Shown: positions 7,717-14,306 of the stretch, piece after piece | How positions within the stretch are numbered: position 1 is the first letter of the stretch | Layout: each line of letters starts with the position of its first letter | Source: Fidelibacterota bacterium | Lineage (GTDB): Bacteria; Fidelibacterota; Marinisomatia; SCGC-AAA003-L08; GCA-002704045 | Reading direction: 5' to 3' | DNA length: 14,306 nucleotides | Assembly: GCA_002704045.1 (NCBI GenBank) | Contig: PAFF01000008.1 | Location: forward strand, 1 to 14,306 | The notes under the pieces: generated by a model | Databases searched by the model: none | What the model saw: only the letters and a program-made list of their open reading frames with translations | Told to the model about the DNA's origin: nothing | Program-made: the position numbers and the translations under genes

Positions 7717-7904
7717 TTAATAGGCGTTCTTTTTAGTAATTTTTTAATAGTAAATTTATGATGTAATTTATTTAAGTGTGGTCCAAGAAGGTAATATACA
7801 ATCAATTGTTTCATTAATTTTAAATAAAAATGTGTCATACTGTCAGTTTTAAACCAAAGGAATGATTATTGTAATTATACTTATTAAAAATTAGGAGATT
7901 AAAA
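7717..7904. promoter_or_regulatory. Divergent regulatory gap between the DEAD-box helicase gene and htpG
   Basis: This 188-bp gap is one of the largest in the window and must drive two RNA- and protein-stress genes in opposite directions. On the plus strand TATACT at 7876-7881 could be a -10 box for htpG, and AGGAG at 7893-7897 sits 7 nt before the GTG start. No good -35 hexamer lies 16-18 bp upstream. No CIRCE inverted repeat (TTAGCACTC/GAGTGCTAA) and no clear sigma-32 promoter is seen. For the helicase, only AT-rich DNA and a weak purine stretch precede the ATG. Confidence 0.45.
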
Positions 7905-9770
7905 GTGTCACAAAAACAATTTCAAACAGAAGTAAGTCAGCTGCTACATCTTATCATTCACTCACTTTATTCACATAAAGAGATTTTTTTAAGAGAATTA
8001 ATTTCAAATTCTTCTGATGCTCTTGATAAATTAAAGTATCTTAATTTAACTGATGACAAATTTAAAGGTTTAGATTTTAATCCAAAAATAGATCTTGCGT
8101 TTAAAGAAGGTGATAACCCTCAACTCATAATCACAGATAGCGGTATAGGAATGACTAAAAAAGACCTGCAAGATAATTTGGGAACAATCGCTAGATCAGG
8201 AACTAAAAATTTCCTTTCAAAATTGTCTGGTGACGCAAAGAAAGATTCTAGTTTGATAGGTCAATTCGGAGTCGGTTTTTATTCAAGTTTTATGGTTGCA
8301 GATAAGGTTACTGTGACAAGTAAAAAAGCTGGTTCTAAAGAAGCTTGGACTTGGGAGAGTGATGGTAAATCAGGTTATGAAATTAATAAATCTAAAAAAA
8401 GTGAATCTGGAACAGAAATCATCCTTCATCTCAACAAAGAAGGTAAGGAATATGCAAATAAATGGAAAATTGAAGAAATTATTAAAAAATATTCTGATCA
8501 TATAGATTTTCCAATTTATTTAACTTTTGATGATATTGAATATGATAAAGATGGTAAAGAAAAAAGTAAAACAGAAAAAACAGATCAAATAAACAAAGCT
8601 ACCGCATTTTGGAAGCGTCCTAAAAATGAACTTAAAAAGAAAGACTATAATGAGTTTTACAAAACTTTATCGTTTGACATGGAAGATCCAATGGATTGGA
8701 TGCATACAAATGCAGAAGGTACTTTAGAATATACACTATTATTTTATATTCCTAAAAAAGCTCCTATGGATATGTACAGAGCTGATTACCAGCCAGGTGT
8801 TAAACTCTACGTTAATAAGGTTTTTATTACTGATGATGATAAAGAACTACTACCGACTTGGTTACGATTTATCAAAGGAGTAATCGACTCATCAGATTTA
8901 CCATTAAATGTTAGCCGCGAAATTTTGCAACAAAATAGGGTTATGGCTAAAATTAAATCTAATGCTGTCAAAAAAATACTTGATAAATTTAAATCATTAG
9001 CCAAAAACAATAATCAATACATTGTATTTTATGAACAATTTGGTAAGCTTTTAAAAGAAGGTGTTTACCAAGAATTTGAGCACAAGGAGACTCTAACAGA
9101 ACTACTTAGATTTAAATCTTCAAAAAATGACGGTTATCATTCACTTCAAGATTATGTAGAAAGAATGGAAAAAGATCAAAAAGCAATTTACTATATCACT
9201 GGAACTAATGAAACTGCATTAAGACAATCACCTCTTCTAGAAATGTATCAAGCCAAGGGTGTTGAAGTTTTGATTTTAGATGATGAAATTGATGAAATCA
9301 TTATACCTTCTATACCAAAATACAAAGATATTGACCTCAAATCAGTAAATAGAAGTGGTGCTGCAGACGATTTAAAAGGAGATGCTGATAAAGACAATGA
9401 AAAAGATCTCAAACCCTTAATTAAAAAAATTAAAGATGTTCTTGGTGATAAAGTTAAGGATGTTAAATCTTCAAATAGACTAAACGATTCTCCTTCTTGT
9501 ATTGTAGCTGATGAAAACGATCCAACATCACAGATGCAAGAAATGATGAAAGCTATGGGTCAAGGTGGTAATATGGATATAAAGCCAATTCTAGAAATAA
9601 ACCCAAAACATCAGATTGTAGTTAAGTTAAAATCAATGAGGAAAGGCAAATCATTTGAAGATATTTCATTTTTACTTTATGAACAAGCACTTCTTCAAGA
9701 GGGTGTACAATTAGACAATCCAGCTAATTTTGTAAAAAGACTTAATAAAATGATGGAAAAAGCACTTTAA
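7905..9770 (+). CDS. htpG: HtpG, Hsp90-family molecular chaperone
   Basis: A 621-residue cytoplasmic ATP-dependent chaperone dimer, of normal bacterial HtpG length. The GHKL ATPase domain shows ELISNSSDALDKL (31-43, with catalytic Glu31 and Mg-binding Asn35), TDSGIGM (77-83, adenine-binding Asp78), the lid region GTIARSGTK (93-101) and IGQFGVGFYSSFM (118-130). The middle domain has WMHTNAEGTLEYTLLFYIP (described in part) and SDLPLNVSREILQQN with its conserved Arg. The C-terminal dimerisation domain ends in NKMMEKAL. A short charged linker rich in Lys and Asp separates the N and middle domains. The GTG start is supported by AGGAG 7 nt upstream and by alignment of MSQKQFQTEVSQLLHLIIHS with family N-termini. 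The aldo/keto reductase gene follows after 2 bp, so the two are co-transcribed. Confidence 0.97.
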   Translation: MSQKQFQTEVSQLLHLIIHSLYSHKEIFLRELISNSSDALDKLKYLNLTDDKFKGLDFNPKIDLAFKEGDNPQLIITDSGIGMTKKDLQDNLGTIARSGTKNFLSKLSGDAKKDSSLIGQFGVGFYSSFMVADKVTVTSKKAGSKEAWTWESDGKSGYEINKSKKSESGTEIILHLNKEGKEYANKWKIEEIIKKYSDHIDFPIYLTFDDIEYDKDGKEKSKTEKTDQINKATAFWKRPKNELKKKDYNEFYKTLSFDMEDPMDWMHTNAEGTLEYTLLFYIPKKAPMDMYRADYQPGVKLYVNKVFITDDDKELLPTWLRFIKGVIDSSDLPLNVSREILQQNRVMAKIKSNAVKKILDKFKSLAKNNNQYIVFYEQFGKLLKEGVYQEFEHKETLTELLRFKSSKNDGYHSLQDYVERMEKDQKAIYYITGTNETALRQSPLLEMYQAKGVEVLILDDEIDEIIIPSIPKYKDIDLKSVNRSGAADDLKGDADKDNEKDLKPLIKKIKDVLGDKVKDVKSSNRLNDSPSCIVADENDPTSQMQEMMKAMGQGGNMDIKPILEINPKHQIVVKLKSMRKGKSFEDISFLLYEQALLQEGVQLDNPANFVKRLNKMMEKAL

Positions 9771-9772
9771 CA

Positions 9773-10723
9773 ATGGAATACAGGAACTTAGGAAATTCTG
9801 GTCTCAAGATTAGTGCCTTATCATTTGGCTCTTGGGTAACATTTGTAAACCAGTTAAATCAGAAAGAAGCAACAGAATGCATGGCATATGCATATGATCA
9901 AGGAGTTAATTTTTTTGATAACGCTGAAGCATATGCTTCAGGAAAATCAGAAATTTTAATGGGTAAAATTATAAAAAAACTTAATTGGGATAGAGATTCT
10001 TTTATTGTTTCAAGTAAAGCATTTTGGGGTGGAGAATTACCAACACAAAGAGGTTTGAGTAAAAAACATTTAAATGATGCTTGTATTTCTGCTCTGAAAA
10101 GGCTTCAAGTTGATTATCTTGACTTATTTTATTGCCATAGACCAGACCCTGAAACTCCTATAGAAGAAACTGTGTTTGCTATGAATGATCTTATTCTTCA
10201 AGGAAAAATAATGTACTGGGGAACCTCAGAATGGTCATCAAAAGAAATTGTTACTGCATTCAAAATAGCTAAGAAATATAATTTACGAGGCCCTACAATG
10301 GAGCAACCTCAATATAATATTTTATTTAGAGAAAGGTTTGAAATTGAATATAAAAATATCTTTAAAAAATATAGAATCGGATCTACAATATGGTCACCAT
10401 TAGCATCTGGAATATTAACTGGAAAATACCAAAAAGGAATTCCTAAAAAATCTAGGTTTAATGTAAAAGGTTACGAGTGGTTGAAAGAAGAATTTGAAAA
10501 AAATGACACTGATAAACAAACTAATATTTTAACTAAACTAAAAAAATTATCTGATAAACTAAATATAACAATGGCTCAATTGTCTATCATTTGGTGCTTA
10601 AAAAATCCAAATGTTAGCTCAGTAATTTTGGGTGCTTCATCAATCAAACAACTTAAAGAAAACCTTGACTCGATTAATTATATTGATTTATTAGATGAAA
10701 ACAAACTCAAAATTTTAACTTAA
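9773..10723 (+). CDS. Aldo/keto reductase of the Kv-beta (AKR6-like) group
   Basis: A 316-residue NADPH-dependent oxidoreductase with a TIM-barrel fold. The catalytic tetrad is complete: Asp49 (FFDNAEAYA), Tyr54, Lys82 (VSSKAFWGG) and His122 (FYCHRPDP). Many segments match voltage-gated potassium channel beta subunits: YRNLGNSGLKIS (3-14), GSWVTF, FWGGELPTQRGLSKKHL, RPDPETPIEETV, MYWGTSEWSSKEI, WSPLASGILTGKY and SSVILGASSIKQLKEN. Animal Kv-beta has Asn where this protein has His122, so this one looks like a standard reductase of small aldehydes or ketones. It begins 2 bp after the htpG stop with no independent promoter room, suggesting co-expression, perhaps to remove reactive carbonyls during stress. 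That role is inferred. Its stop lies 3 bp from the stop of the convergent gene. Confidence 0.92.
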   Translation: MEYRNLGNSGLKISALSFGSWVTFVNQLNQKEATECMAYAYDQGVNFFDNAEAYASGKSEILMGKIIKKLNWDRDSFIVSSKAFWGGELPTQRGLSKKHLNDACISALKRLQVDYLDLFYCHRPDPETPIEETVFAMNDLILQGKIMYWGTSEWSSKEIVTAFKIAKKYNLRGPTMEQPQYNILFRERFEIEYKNIFKKYRIGSTIWSPLASGILTGKYQKGIPKKSRFNVKGYEWLKEEFEKNDTDKQTNILTKLKKLSDKLNITMAQLSIIWCLKNPNVSSVILGASSIKQLKENLDSINYIDLLDENKLKILT

Positions 10724-10726
10724 GAT

Positions 10727-11722
10727 TTAAGCTATTTTTTTCAAAATAATTACTCTTTCTCTATTTCTTCTCTGCGGAATCGATAAGTCAGATACGTAAT
10801 TTTCAATAATATCAAACTTACCTATTGCATAATTTTTTATTTCATTCAAATTAACTTTGAAAGGCGGACCATTATTTGTTTTTTTATCAAAAGGAATAAA
10901 AATGCCGTATAAAATTCCGTCTTTTTTAAGGATTTTATGTACCAAATCAAAATACCTTTTTCTTTGATTAGGGTGAATTGCGCAATAGCATGTATATTCA
11001 TAAACCATATCAAAACTATTTAAATAATTTTGATCTAAATTAAAAATATCCTCAATAATCAGTTTAATCTTAAGATTACTATCAGATATTTTATTTTCAA
11101 GATTTTGTATTGCTTGTTTTGAAAAATCTACAGCATAAACCTCATTATTATATCGTGATAATTCTATAACATCGTGGCCGTTTCCACAACCTAGAACACA
11201 AACTTTACCAATATTGGTTTTTTTATTTTTCATATAATTAGTCAGAATTGGTGTAGGTCCACCAATGTCCCATTTTGTTTTTTCATCAATATATTTGTCA
11301 TTCCAAAATGAGGATAAACCTATATCATATTTTTTATTAAAAATAAAAACAAAATCACGTTGCAAATAAGCAATACCAATAAATACAAGTTGGAATGGTA
11401 ATCTTCCCCAAGCGATAATTGGAGAAATATCCATTGCTTTTCCATTTGTTTGAGCCAAGTAAATATTAGCTGGAAAAACAAGAACTAATAACAAAATTAA
11501 ACCCATACAGGCATGGTATCTTGTAAAATTAAACAATAGAAGAATACCAAGCAATATTTCAAATAAGCCACTAATATAAACTAATTCTAGATGAAATGGT
11601 AAATAAGGAGGCATAATTTGTAAAAACCATTGTGGGTCCGTAAAATGTTTTATTCCAACATTTATATAGAAAATAGATGTAAGAATAATAGATAGAAATT
11701 TAAAATAGTCTTTTATTTTCAA
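10727..11722 (-). CDS. Fusion of a DoxX-like membrane domain and a TPMT/halide-type SAM methyltransferase
   Basis: A 331-residue two-part protein. Residues 1-125 form about four membrane helices (8-24, 46-65, 70-90, 104-122) with DoxX-like motifs GIKHFTDPQWF (23-33), MPPYLPFHLELVYISG (37-52) and VFPANIYLAQ (82-91). Residues 139-331 form a class I SAM-dependent methyltransferase of the thiopurine methyltransferase family. It has FWNDKY (139-144), KWDIGGPTP (150-158), motif I VLGCGNGHD (176-184), acidic Asp199, EDIF (224-227), YCAIHP (246-251) and NNGPPFKVN (283-291). The GPPxKV motif is shared with plant halide/thiol methyltransferases, so halide, thiol, sulfide or metalloid methylation is possible. 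The start is TTG at 11720-11722, directly after the in-frame rmuC stop; no earlier start is possible and no ATG precedes Met37, which is too late to keep helix 1. The frame is continuous, so the fusion is genuine rather than a frameshift artefact. Confidence 0.82.
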   Translation of the reverse strand: MKIKDYFKFLSIILTSIFYINVGIKHFTDPQWFLQIMPPYLPFHLELVYISGLFEILLGILLLFNFTRYHACMGLILLLVLVFPANIYLAQTNGKAMDISPIIAWGRLPFQLVFIGIAYLQRDFVFIFNKKYDIGLSSFWNDKYIDEKTKWDIGGPTPILTNYMKNKKTNIGKVCVLGCGNGHDVIELSRYNNEVYAVDFSKQAIQNLENKISDSNLKIKLIIEDIFNLDQNYLNSFDMVYEYTCYCAIHPNQRKRYFDLVHKILKKDGILYGIFIPFDKKTNNGPPFKVNLNEIKNYAIGKFDIIENYVSDLSIPQRRNRERVIILKKIA

Positions 11723-12946
11723 TTAATTATCAATTTTTATGTCAAGTATTTTTTCAGCTTCTGGTTCATCTATTGTTATAACATCTCGCATTTTTCTATT
11801 TATAGCATTAGTTCTTGTTAACCTTAAATCGTTTAATGATTTCGAAGCTGTATTTAATTGTTTGTCAACTTTTTCTAATTGTTGACCAAATTTATTAAAC
11901 TCTGTTTTAACAGCTTCTAATATCTTCCATACTTCACTACTTCTTTTTTGAACAGCTAAAGTTCTAAAACCCATTTGCAAACTGTTTAATAAAGCAGAAA
12001 AAGTAGTTGGACCTGTAATAGTAATTTTATATTTATCTCTTAAAGACTCTAATAATCCAGGTTCCTTTAGTACCTCCGCGTATAATCCCTCAATAGGTAA
12101 AAACATGATTGCAAAATCAGTTGTATTTGGAGGATCAATATACTTGCTTGAAATTTCTTTTGCAAAATTCTCAATACTTCTAACTAATATGGATCTTGAT
12201 TTTTTTATTTCTTCTTTGTCACCACTTTCATATTTATCATTTAAAATCGAATAAGATTCAATAGGAAATTTAGAATCAACAGGTAACCAAATATTTTCAT
12301 CTGAATCCTTACCTGGAAGTTTAATAGCAAACTCAACAAAAGATTGACTACCAGCTTTAGTAGCAACATTTTTACCATATTGTTCTGAAGTTAGAATTTG
12401 TTCTAAAATATTTTCTAATTGATATTCACCAAACACACCTCTAGTTTTAACATTTGATAATACTTTTTTAAGATCGCCCACACCAGAAGCAATATTTTGC
12501 ATCTCACCCAAACCCTTATGAACTTCTTCTAATCTTTCACTAACTTGCTTAAAGGACTGACTTATCCTCTTTTCTAATGTTTCTTGTAATTTCTCATCAA
12601 CAGTATCTCGCATTTTTTCAAGTTGCTTGGTATTATCTTCACGAATTTCTTTTAATTGTTGATAGATAGATTCTTTAACGCTTTTAATATTTTCATTGAA
12701 ATTTTTATCAAACCGTTCTAGTGAAGAAGAAAGTTCTATTCGATTTTCTTTTGCAATTTTATTAGAGTCTTGTCTATTTCTTTGTAATTGATCATTTACA
12801 TTTTTTTCGTTATTTTCAAGCGCAAGACTAAATTTAATTAAATGTTTTTTTAAATCTGTATTATCTGATTTTTTGTTATCCTTAAGCTCTCTAAACAGTA
12901 ATATCATTAATATTAATAAAGCTATTAATATCGTAATTATATCCAT
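11723..12946 (-). CDS. rmuC: RmuC-family DNA recombination/nuclease-like protein
   Basis: A 407-residue membrane-anchored protein. An N-terminal helix (3-18) is followed by a long charged coiled coil (about 25-150) and then the RmuC domain (about 165-385). That domain has GVFGEYQLENILEQIL (170-185), WLPVDSKFPIE (220-230), FLPIEGLYAEVL (282-293), ITGPTTFSALLNSLQMGFR (described in part, 310-328) and SSEVWKILEAVKTEFNKFG (336-354). RmuC limits rearrangements at inverted repeats in E. coli, and the domain is thought to be a divergent PD-(D/E)XK nuclease; Asp224-Ser-Lys226 fits a D-x-K pair. Length is normal for the family. The ATG at 12946 has only a weak AGAG site upstream. A promoter must lie in the AT-rich stretch 12947-12990, just beyond the terminator of the upstream gene. 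Its TAA stop directly precedes the TTG start of the next gene in the same frame. Confidence 0.93.
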   Translation of the reverse strand: MDIITILIALLILMILLFRELKDNKKSDNTDLKKHLIKFSLALENNEKNVNDQLQRNRQDSNKIAKENRIELSSSLERFDKNFNENIKSVKESIYQQLKEIREDNTKQLEKMRDTVDEKLQETLEKRISQSFKQVSERLEEVHKGLGEMQNIASGVGDLKKVLSNVKTRGVFGEYQLENILEQILTSEQYGKNVATKAGSQSFVEFAIKLPGKDSDENIWLPVDSKFPIESYSILNDKYESGDKEEIKKSRSILVRSIENFAKEISSKYIDPPNTTDFAIMFLPIEGLYAEVLKEPGLLESLRDKYKITITGPTTFSALLNSLQMGFRTLAVQKRSSEVWKILEAVKTEFNKFGQQLEKVDKQLNTASKSLNDLRLTRTNAINRKMRDVITIDEPEAEKILDIKIDN

Positions 12947-12993
12947 AATTAACTCTTTTGTTTTTTATTTATTTTAATATCTAAAAATAAAAA

Positions 12994-13028
12994 AAAACGA
13001 ATGAAACATAATTTGCTTCATTCGTTTT
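12994..13028 (-). terminator. Rho-independent terminator of the surface protein gene
   Basis: A perfect 12-bp inverted repeat AAAACGAATGAA (12994-13005) pairs with TTCATTCGTTTT (13017-13028) across an 11-nt loop. On the minus-strand transcript it lies about 20 nt past the stop codon of the sorting-domain gene and is followed by a run of nine U (four in the stem), then A and five more U. A U-rich stretch on the other side makes it look bidirectional, but only the minus strand has a gene to end. It separates that gene from rmuC. Confidence 0.85.
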
Positions 13029-13048
13029 CTTTTAAAATAATTACCAAA

Positions 13049-14306
13049 CTATTTGATCAACATAAGTTTTTGTTTTTCTATAGAATTTCCAAATTTAAAA
13101 GCAACAAAGTAAATACCACTTACTTGATTGCTAGCATCCCAAGATAGTGAATAATTACCAATACCAAGTGATCCCTCAAGTATTGTTTCAACTAGCTGTC
13201 CTGAAATATTATAAATTTTAATGGAAGAATTTACATTTTCATACAAGTTAAATGATATATTAGTTGTCGGATTAAAAGGATTTGGATATGATTCATCTAT
13301 ATTAAAAGATTTAGGTTCAACTAAATCATTAATCACCATCTCCATACCATTCATATCAGATACAATAATATCTTGAATCTCAATATCTTCATAAAATTCT
13401 AATTTTATTTGACCATTTGAAGATTTATCTAATGTATATGCTATTATAGTTCTTTCATTGTGAAATAAATCCCAGCCAGAAGGTAAAAGAGTATTTTTAA
13501 TATTCATATCATCTTTAAGAGTTATTTGAAATCCACCAATTGAATTTCCAAATAATTCAAAACTATTTTTATCGACTACAAACTCTGATTGTAAATTAGA
13601 GCTTGAAAATTCTCTTAAATTGTTTTGAATCATATTGATCATTTCTACAACATCAAGAACATCTAAGTATCCATCATTATTTACATCAGCATAATTAAAC
13701 TGGAATTCTGTTGGTTCATTAAATAATAATATAAAATCAATTGTTTGAACAATATCTAATATATTTAATTCGCCGTCGATATTTACATCTCCAAGATAAC
13801 TACCTAAAGAAACTGAACCATTTATTGATTCAAAGTTCAAGGCTTCTCCACTTTCATCTGATACAATTAAGTCTGTCAAAATTAAATCAATAGAATCCAT
13901 ATCATTATTTTCATTACTAAATGTGTAGTTAATAGTAGCTACATTAATTTCATCAGTTGGTTCAATAACGCATCCTTCTAAACTAAACATAAGAACAATT
14001 AAATCACCATCTATATCATTTAAATTTGCATCAAAACAATCAATTTGACTATTTATTTCAATACCATCTAGTACATTTGGAACATCTAAAACACTAAATT
14101 GAAAACCTCCTACAACTACATCAGACTGTAGAAATACATTAACAAAAAAGTCAGATCCAGGTTCAACTGTAACAGATTCTAATTTAACATATCCATTAGT
14201 TTGACTGTCTTCCTCTTCATCGTGATCTCCTTCATGCTCCTCATCATCTTCCCACTCTTCCTCTTCTTCATCCCACTCTTTGTAACATCCTTCTTCATCA
14301 TCCCAA
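13049..14306 (-). CDS. Partial surface protein: acidic segment, cohesin-like domain, dockerin pair, T9SS-like sorting domain
   Basis: The frame stays open from the TAG at 13049 to the right edge, giving 418 visible residues without a 5' end. An ATG at 13990 lies in the middle of a domain and is not the start. In fragment numbering, residues 1-33 are Asp/Glu-rich with scattered Trp and His. About 39-170 look cohesin-like: VTVEPGSDFFVNVFLQ, VVGGFQFSV, and a closing NGSVSLG strand, with Cys90 and Cys112. A dockerin-like pair follows, GDVNIDGELNILD (172-184) and ADVNNDGYLDVLD (206-218). A second beta region with IGGFQITL (256-263) comes next. The C-terminus (340-418) begins ESYPNPFNPTTNISF and continues with IKIYNISGQLV, LSWDASNQVSGIYFV and KQKLMLIK, the usual type A sorting domain of type IX secretion substrates. 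The protein is probably exported to the cell surface, with a signal peptide outside the window. A hairpin terminator follows. Confidence 0.8.
   Translation of the reverse strand, partial: WDDEEGCYKEWDEEEEEWEDDEEHEGDHDEEEDSQTNGYVKLESVTVEPGSDFFVNVFLQSDVVVGGFQFSVLDVPNVLDGIEINSQIDCFDANLNDIDGDLIVLMFSLEGCVIEPTDEINVATINYTFSNENNDMDSIDLILTDLIVSDESGEALNFESINGSVSLGSYLGDVNIDGELNILDIVQTIDFILLFNEPTEFQFNYADVNNDGYLDVLDVVEMINMIQNNLREFSSSNLQSEFVVDKNSFELFGNSIGGFQITLKDDMNIKNTLLPSGWDLFHNERTIIAYTLDKSSNGQIKLEFYEDIEIQDIIVSDMNGMEMVINDLVEPKSFNIDESYPNPFNPTTNISFNLYENVNSSIKIYNISGQLVETILEGSLGIGNYSLSWDASNQVSGIYFVAFKFGNSIEKQKLMLIK
14207..14305 (-). repeat. Purine-biased tract encoding a low-complexity Asp/Glu segment
   Basis: The minus strand is strongly purine-rich here (GAA, GAG, GAT, TGG codons), seen as a CT-rich run on the plus strand. 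It encodes 33 residues of which 23 are Asp or Glu, with three Trp and two His placed between acidic runs. The frame stays open, which supports real coding use. Such segments may bind calcium or other cations or act as a spacer. The left part of the tract is cut by the window edge. Confidence 0.6.

Noticed and set aside
7717..7904. CIRCE or sigma-32 heat-shock control of htpG
   Set aside because: No TTAGCACTC/GAGTGCTAA repeat and no CTTGAA/CCCCAT-like promoter pair is present.
8807..9010. Minus-strand open frame inside htpG
   Set aside because: It is antisense to the middle domain of a clearly intact htpG, with no supporting start signal.
13985..13995. A frameshift or broken gene at the internal ATG of the surface protein
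   Set aside because: The frame is continuous through this point to the window edge, so the gene is cut only by the window.
1..14306. tRNA, rRNA, insertion sequences, attachment sites or phage genes
   Set aside because: No cloverleaf-like segment, transposase motif, terminal inverted repeat pair or phage structural gene was recognised; the genes look like an ordinary compact chromosome.

Overview
The window is an AT-rich (roughly 30% G+C by eye), gene-dense bacterial chromosome segment of 14.3 kb. Two exported proteins point to the FCB superphylum. One ends in a type IX-secretion-like C-terminal sorting domain that starts with YPNPFNPTT, and both carry paired dockerin-like calcium repeats (DxNxDxxxxxxD). 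Together with the low G+C and very short intergenic gaps, the best guess is a marine lineage such as Candidatus Marinimicrobia (SAR406), with Ignavibacteriota or Cloacimonadota as alternatives. No rRNA or other marker gene is present to settle this.

Left block (1-4833, minus strand): a probable operon transcribed right to left. It starts with an exported arylsulfate sulfotransferase-like enzyme ending in two dockerin-like repeats. A DASS/SLC13 anion transporter, a small membrane-anchored coiled-coil protein, an RNase Z-like metallo-beta-lactamase without the tRNA-binding arm, and a PD-(D/E)XK nuclease follow. A further gene probably begins at position 47 and leaves the window. Gaps are 45 bp or less and two junctions overlap or touch.

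Middle block (4834-10726): pilT (plus) runs stop-to-stop into a DeaD/CsdA-type DEAD-box helicase (minus). The helicase diverges from htpG (plus, GTG start) across a 188-bp regulatory gap. A Kv-beta-like aldo/keto reductase follows htpG by 2 bp.

Right block (10727-14306, minus strand): rmuC is followed, after a single stop codon in the same frame, by an unusual fusion of a DoxX-like four-helix membrane domain and a TPMT/halide-methyltransferase-like domain. Upstream of rmuC a strong hairpin terminator closes a surface protein gene whose 5' end lies outside the window. That protein has an Asp/Glu-rich segment, a cohesin-like domain, a dockerin pair and a sorting domain.

The most interesting possibilities are: (i) a cohesin/dockerin-like display scheme using a surface-sorted cohesin protein and a dockerin-tagged sulfotransferase; (ii) the membrane-tethered TPMT-type methyltransferase; (iii) the overlapping pair of an arm-less RNase Z-like hydrolase and a PD-(D/E)XK nuclease. 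The housekeeping genes (pilT, htpG, rmuC, helicase) look intact and ordinary.
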